Below, piece after piece: positions 62,800 through 63,414 of a stretch of DNA of 63,414 bases (the first letter of the stretch is position 1; each line of letters begins with the position of its first letter). This stretch comes from an uncultured Pelagibacteraceae bacterium (GTDB lineage Bacteria; Pseudomonadota; Alphaproteobacteria; Pelagibacterales; Pelagibacteraceae), in NCBI GenBank assembly GCA_902596675.1, contig CACJUO010000007.1:1-63414 (forward strand), written 5' to 3'. Below the pieces are notes generated by a model that was not told the DNA's origin, did no database searches, and saw nothing but the letters and a program-made list of their open reading frames with translations. Made by a program: the position numbers and the translations under genes.

Positions 62800-63414
62800 T
62801 TAGTATTTTATTTCTTTATTTACGTCTTTCAATGTCTTGTCTGTCCCATGGTGAAAATGTTTAGTCATATCTGGCATGTACTTCATGGCAATTGGTTTTT
62901 TACCAACTGCAACAGCCATTTGTCTAACATGATGAGCTTCAGCACCACAACAAATACCGATTAAATTAATTTTTTCTTTAAGACATTCTTTTGCAAATTC
63001 AGCCATTTCAAATCTGTTACAATATAAATTATCTAGAGCAACAGGGAATGCATTTCCTCCAGGAATGCAGTCACATCCGTGATCTGTTTGATTCAAAAAT
63101 CCTGGTTCTTCCTCTGTTGTTCTATATGGAACAGGAAGACCTGCAACATGACAGGAAACTTTTTTTCTTATTTTTTTTAAAAGTTTCATGGTCATTTCTG
63201 GACCTCTGTAACAATTCAAACCAACAACATCAGCACCAAGATCTTCAATTATTTTACATGCATCTTCAGCAGTGTGGCCATCTCTTGTCAAATCACCACG
63301 AGGTATTGCATAATTGGCAACTGCAATCAAACCTTCATCCTTAATTGCTTTTAAAGCTATCTTCATTTCATCTACCCAATTAATTGTTTCTGCGACTACA
63401 AAGTCAACTCCTGC
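62800..63414 (-). CDS. bhmT: Betaine-homocysteine methyltransferase-like enzyme, N-terminus outside the window
   Basis: The last 204 residues of a zinc-dependent homocysteine S-methyltransferase; the reading frame is open to the right edge. Zinc cysteines are in VGLNC and GICCGAEAHHV, matching the GVNC and GGCCG motifs of BHMT. The upstream VVAETINWVDEM is a barrel strand of the same fold, so a start at the ATG near 63366 is not real. It moves a methyl group from glycine betaine (or a similar donor) to homocysteine, giving methionine and dimethylglycine. Its partner DMGDH gene follows after 1 base. Confidence 0.85.
   Translation of the reverse strand, partial: AGVDFVVAETINWVDEMKIALKAIKDEGLIAVANYAIPRGDLTRDGHTAEDACKIIEDLGADVVGLNCYRGPEMTMKLLKKIRKKVSCHVAGLPVPYRTTEEEPGFLNQTDHGCDCIPGGNAFPVALDNLYCNRFEMAEFAKECLKEKINLIGICCGAEAHHVRQMAVAVGKKPIAMKYMPDMTKHFHHGTDKTLKDVNKEIKY

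Noticed and set aside
62800..63366. Complete 188-residue gene starting at ATG 63366
   Set aside because: The reading frame continues to the window edge with conserved barrel sequence (VVAETINWVDEM), so the gene is cut by the window.
1..63414. tRNA, rRNA, insertion sequences, prophage, CRISPR
   Set aside because: No cloverleaf, rRNA core sequence, transposase, integrase or spaced repeat array was seen on reading both strands; short tRNA-like folds cannot be fully excluded without a covariance search.

Overview
The window is AT-rich (roughly 70% A+T by eye) and extremely gene-dense. Many start/stop codons overlap, intergenic gaps are short, and proteins are rich in Lys, Ile and Asn. No rRNA, tRNA, insertion sequence, phage gene or CRISPR array was seen. 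The gene set (TRAP and ABC uptake systems, three dimethylglycine/sarcosine dehydrogenase paralogues, a betaine-homocysteine methyltransferase, the ETF chain, a DddP-like DMSP lyase and an acrylyl-CoA reductase) and the streamlined style point to a free-living marine alphaproteobacterium of the SAR11 (Pelagibacterales) type. The taxon is an inference from content and style.

Layout. 1-3.5 kb: a cut-off NCS1 nucleobase-type permease, an EamA exporter and the membrane parts of a TRAP transporter. 3.5-16.1 kb: the TRAP binding protein and an oxidation cluster (3-hydroxyisobutyrate dehydrogenase-like, aldehyde dehydrogenase, two SDRs, Baeyer-Villiger monooxygenase, GMC oxidoreductase, hydratase-family protein, metal-less M24 hydrolase). 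It is mixed with a FKBP-rhodanese fusion, a TerC protein and an M23 protein. 16.1-25.5 kb: a sugar or polyol ABC importer in one operon with DhaK and DhaL, divergent from a sugar isomerase and a Gfo/Idh/MocA dehydrogenase. 25.5-33.2 kb: small and housekeeping genes (a 63-residue basic protein with a hairpin-rich leader, cupin, SOUL, aminotransferase, TPR, TldD/TldE) and a strong haloacetate dehalogenase candidate. 33.3-37 kb: GMP reductase, a tartrate/D-malate dehydrogenase, an AsmA-like protein and an AEC transporter. 37-44.3 kb: a TauD-type dioxygenase, a DMGDH-like enzyme and a Fe(III) ABC importer with a perfect 7-1-7 Fur-type box in its promoter. 44.4-47.8 kb: LysR, acrylyl-CoA reductase, FolE, HisI and a DUF2237 protein.

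47.8-63.4 kb is one co-directional minus-strand block: BHMT (cut by the window edge), DMGDH-like enzyme, SAM methyltransferase, Rieske oxygenase, SET-domain protein, DddP-like lyase, P-loop kinase, nucleotidyltransferase, crotonase-like protein, CoA-binding protein, quinone reductase, DUF4864 protein, small membrane protein, second DMGDH-like enzyme, EtfB, EtfA and ETF-QO. A consistent reading is that methylated osmolytes (glycine betaine and its demethylation products, DMSP) are stripped of methyl groups or cleaved. Electrons from the flavoprotein dehydrogenases would pass through EtfAB and ETF-QO to quinone, and acrylate-derived acryloyl-CoA could be handled by the acuI product. The SET protein, methyltransferase, Rieske oxygenase and kinase/nucleotidyltransferase pair inside this block have no assigned role, and they are the best candidates here for an undescribed pathway. 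A recurring design is a hairpin directly after a solute-binding-protein gene and before its membrane components, seen in the TRAP, sugar ABC and iron ABC operons.
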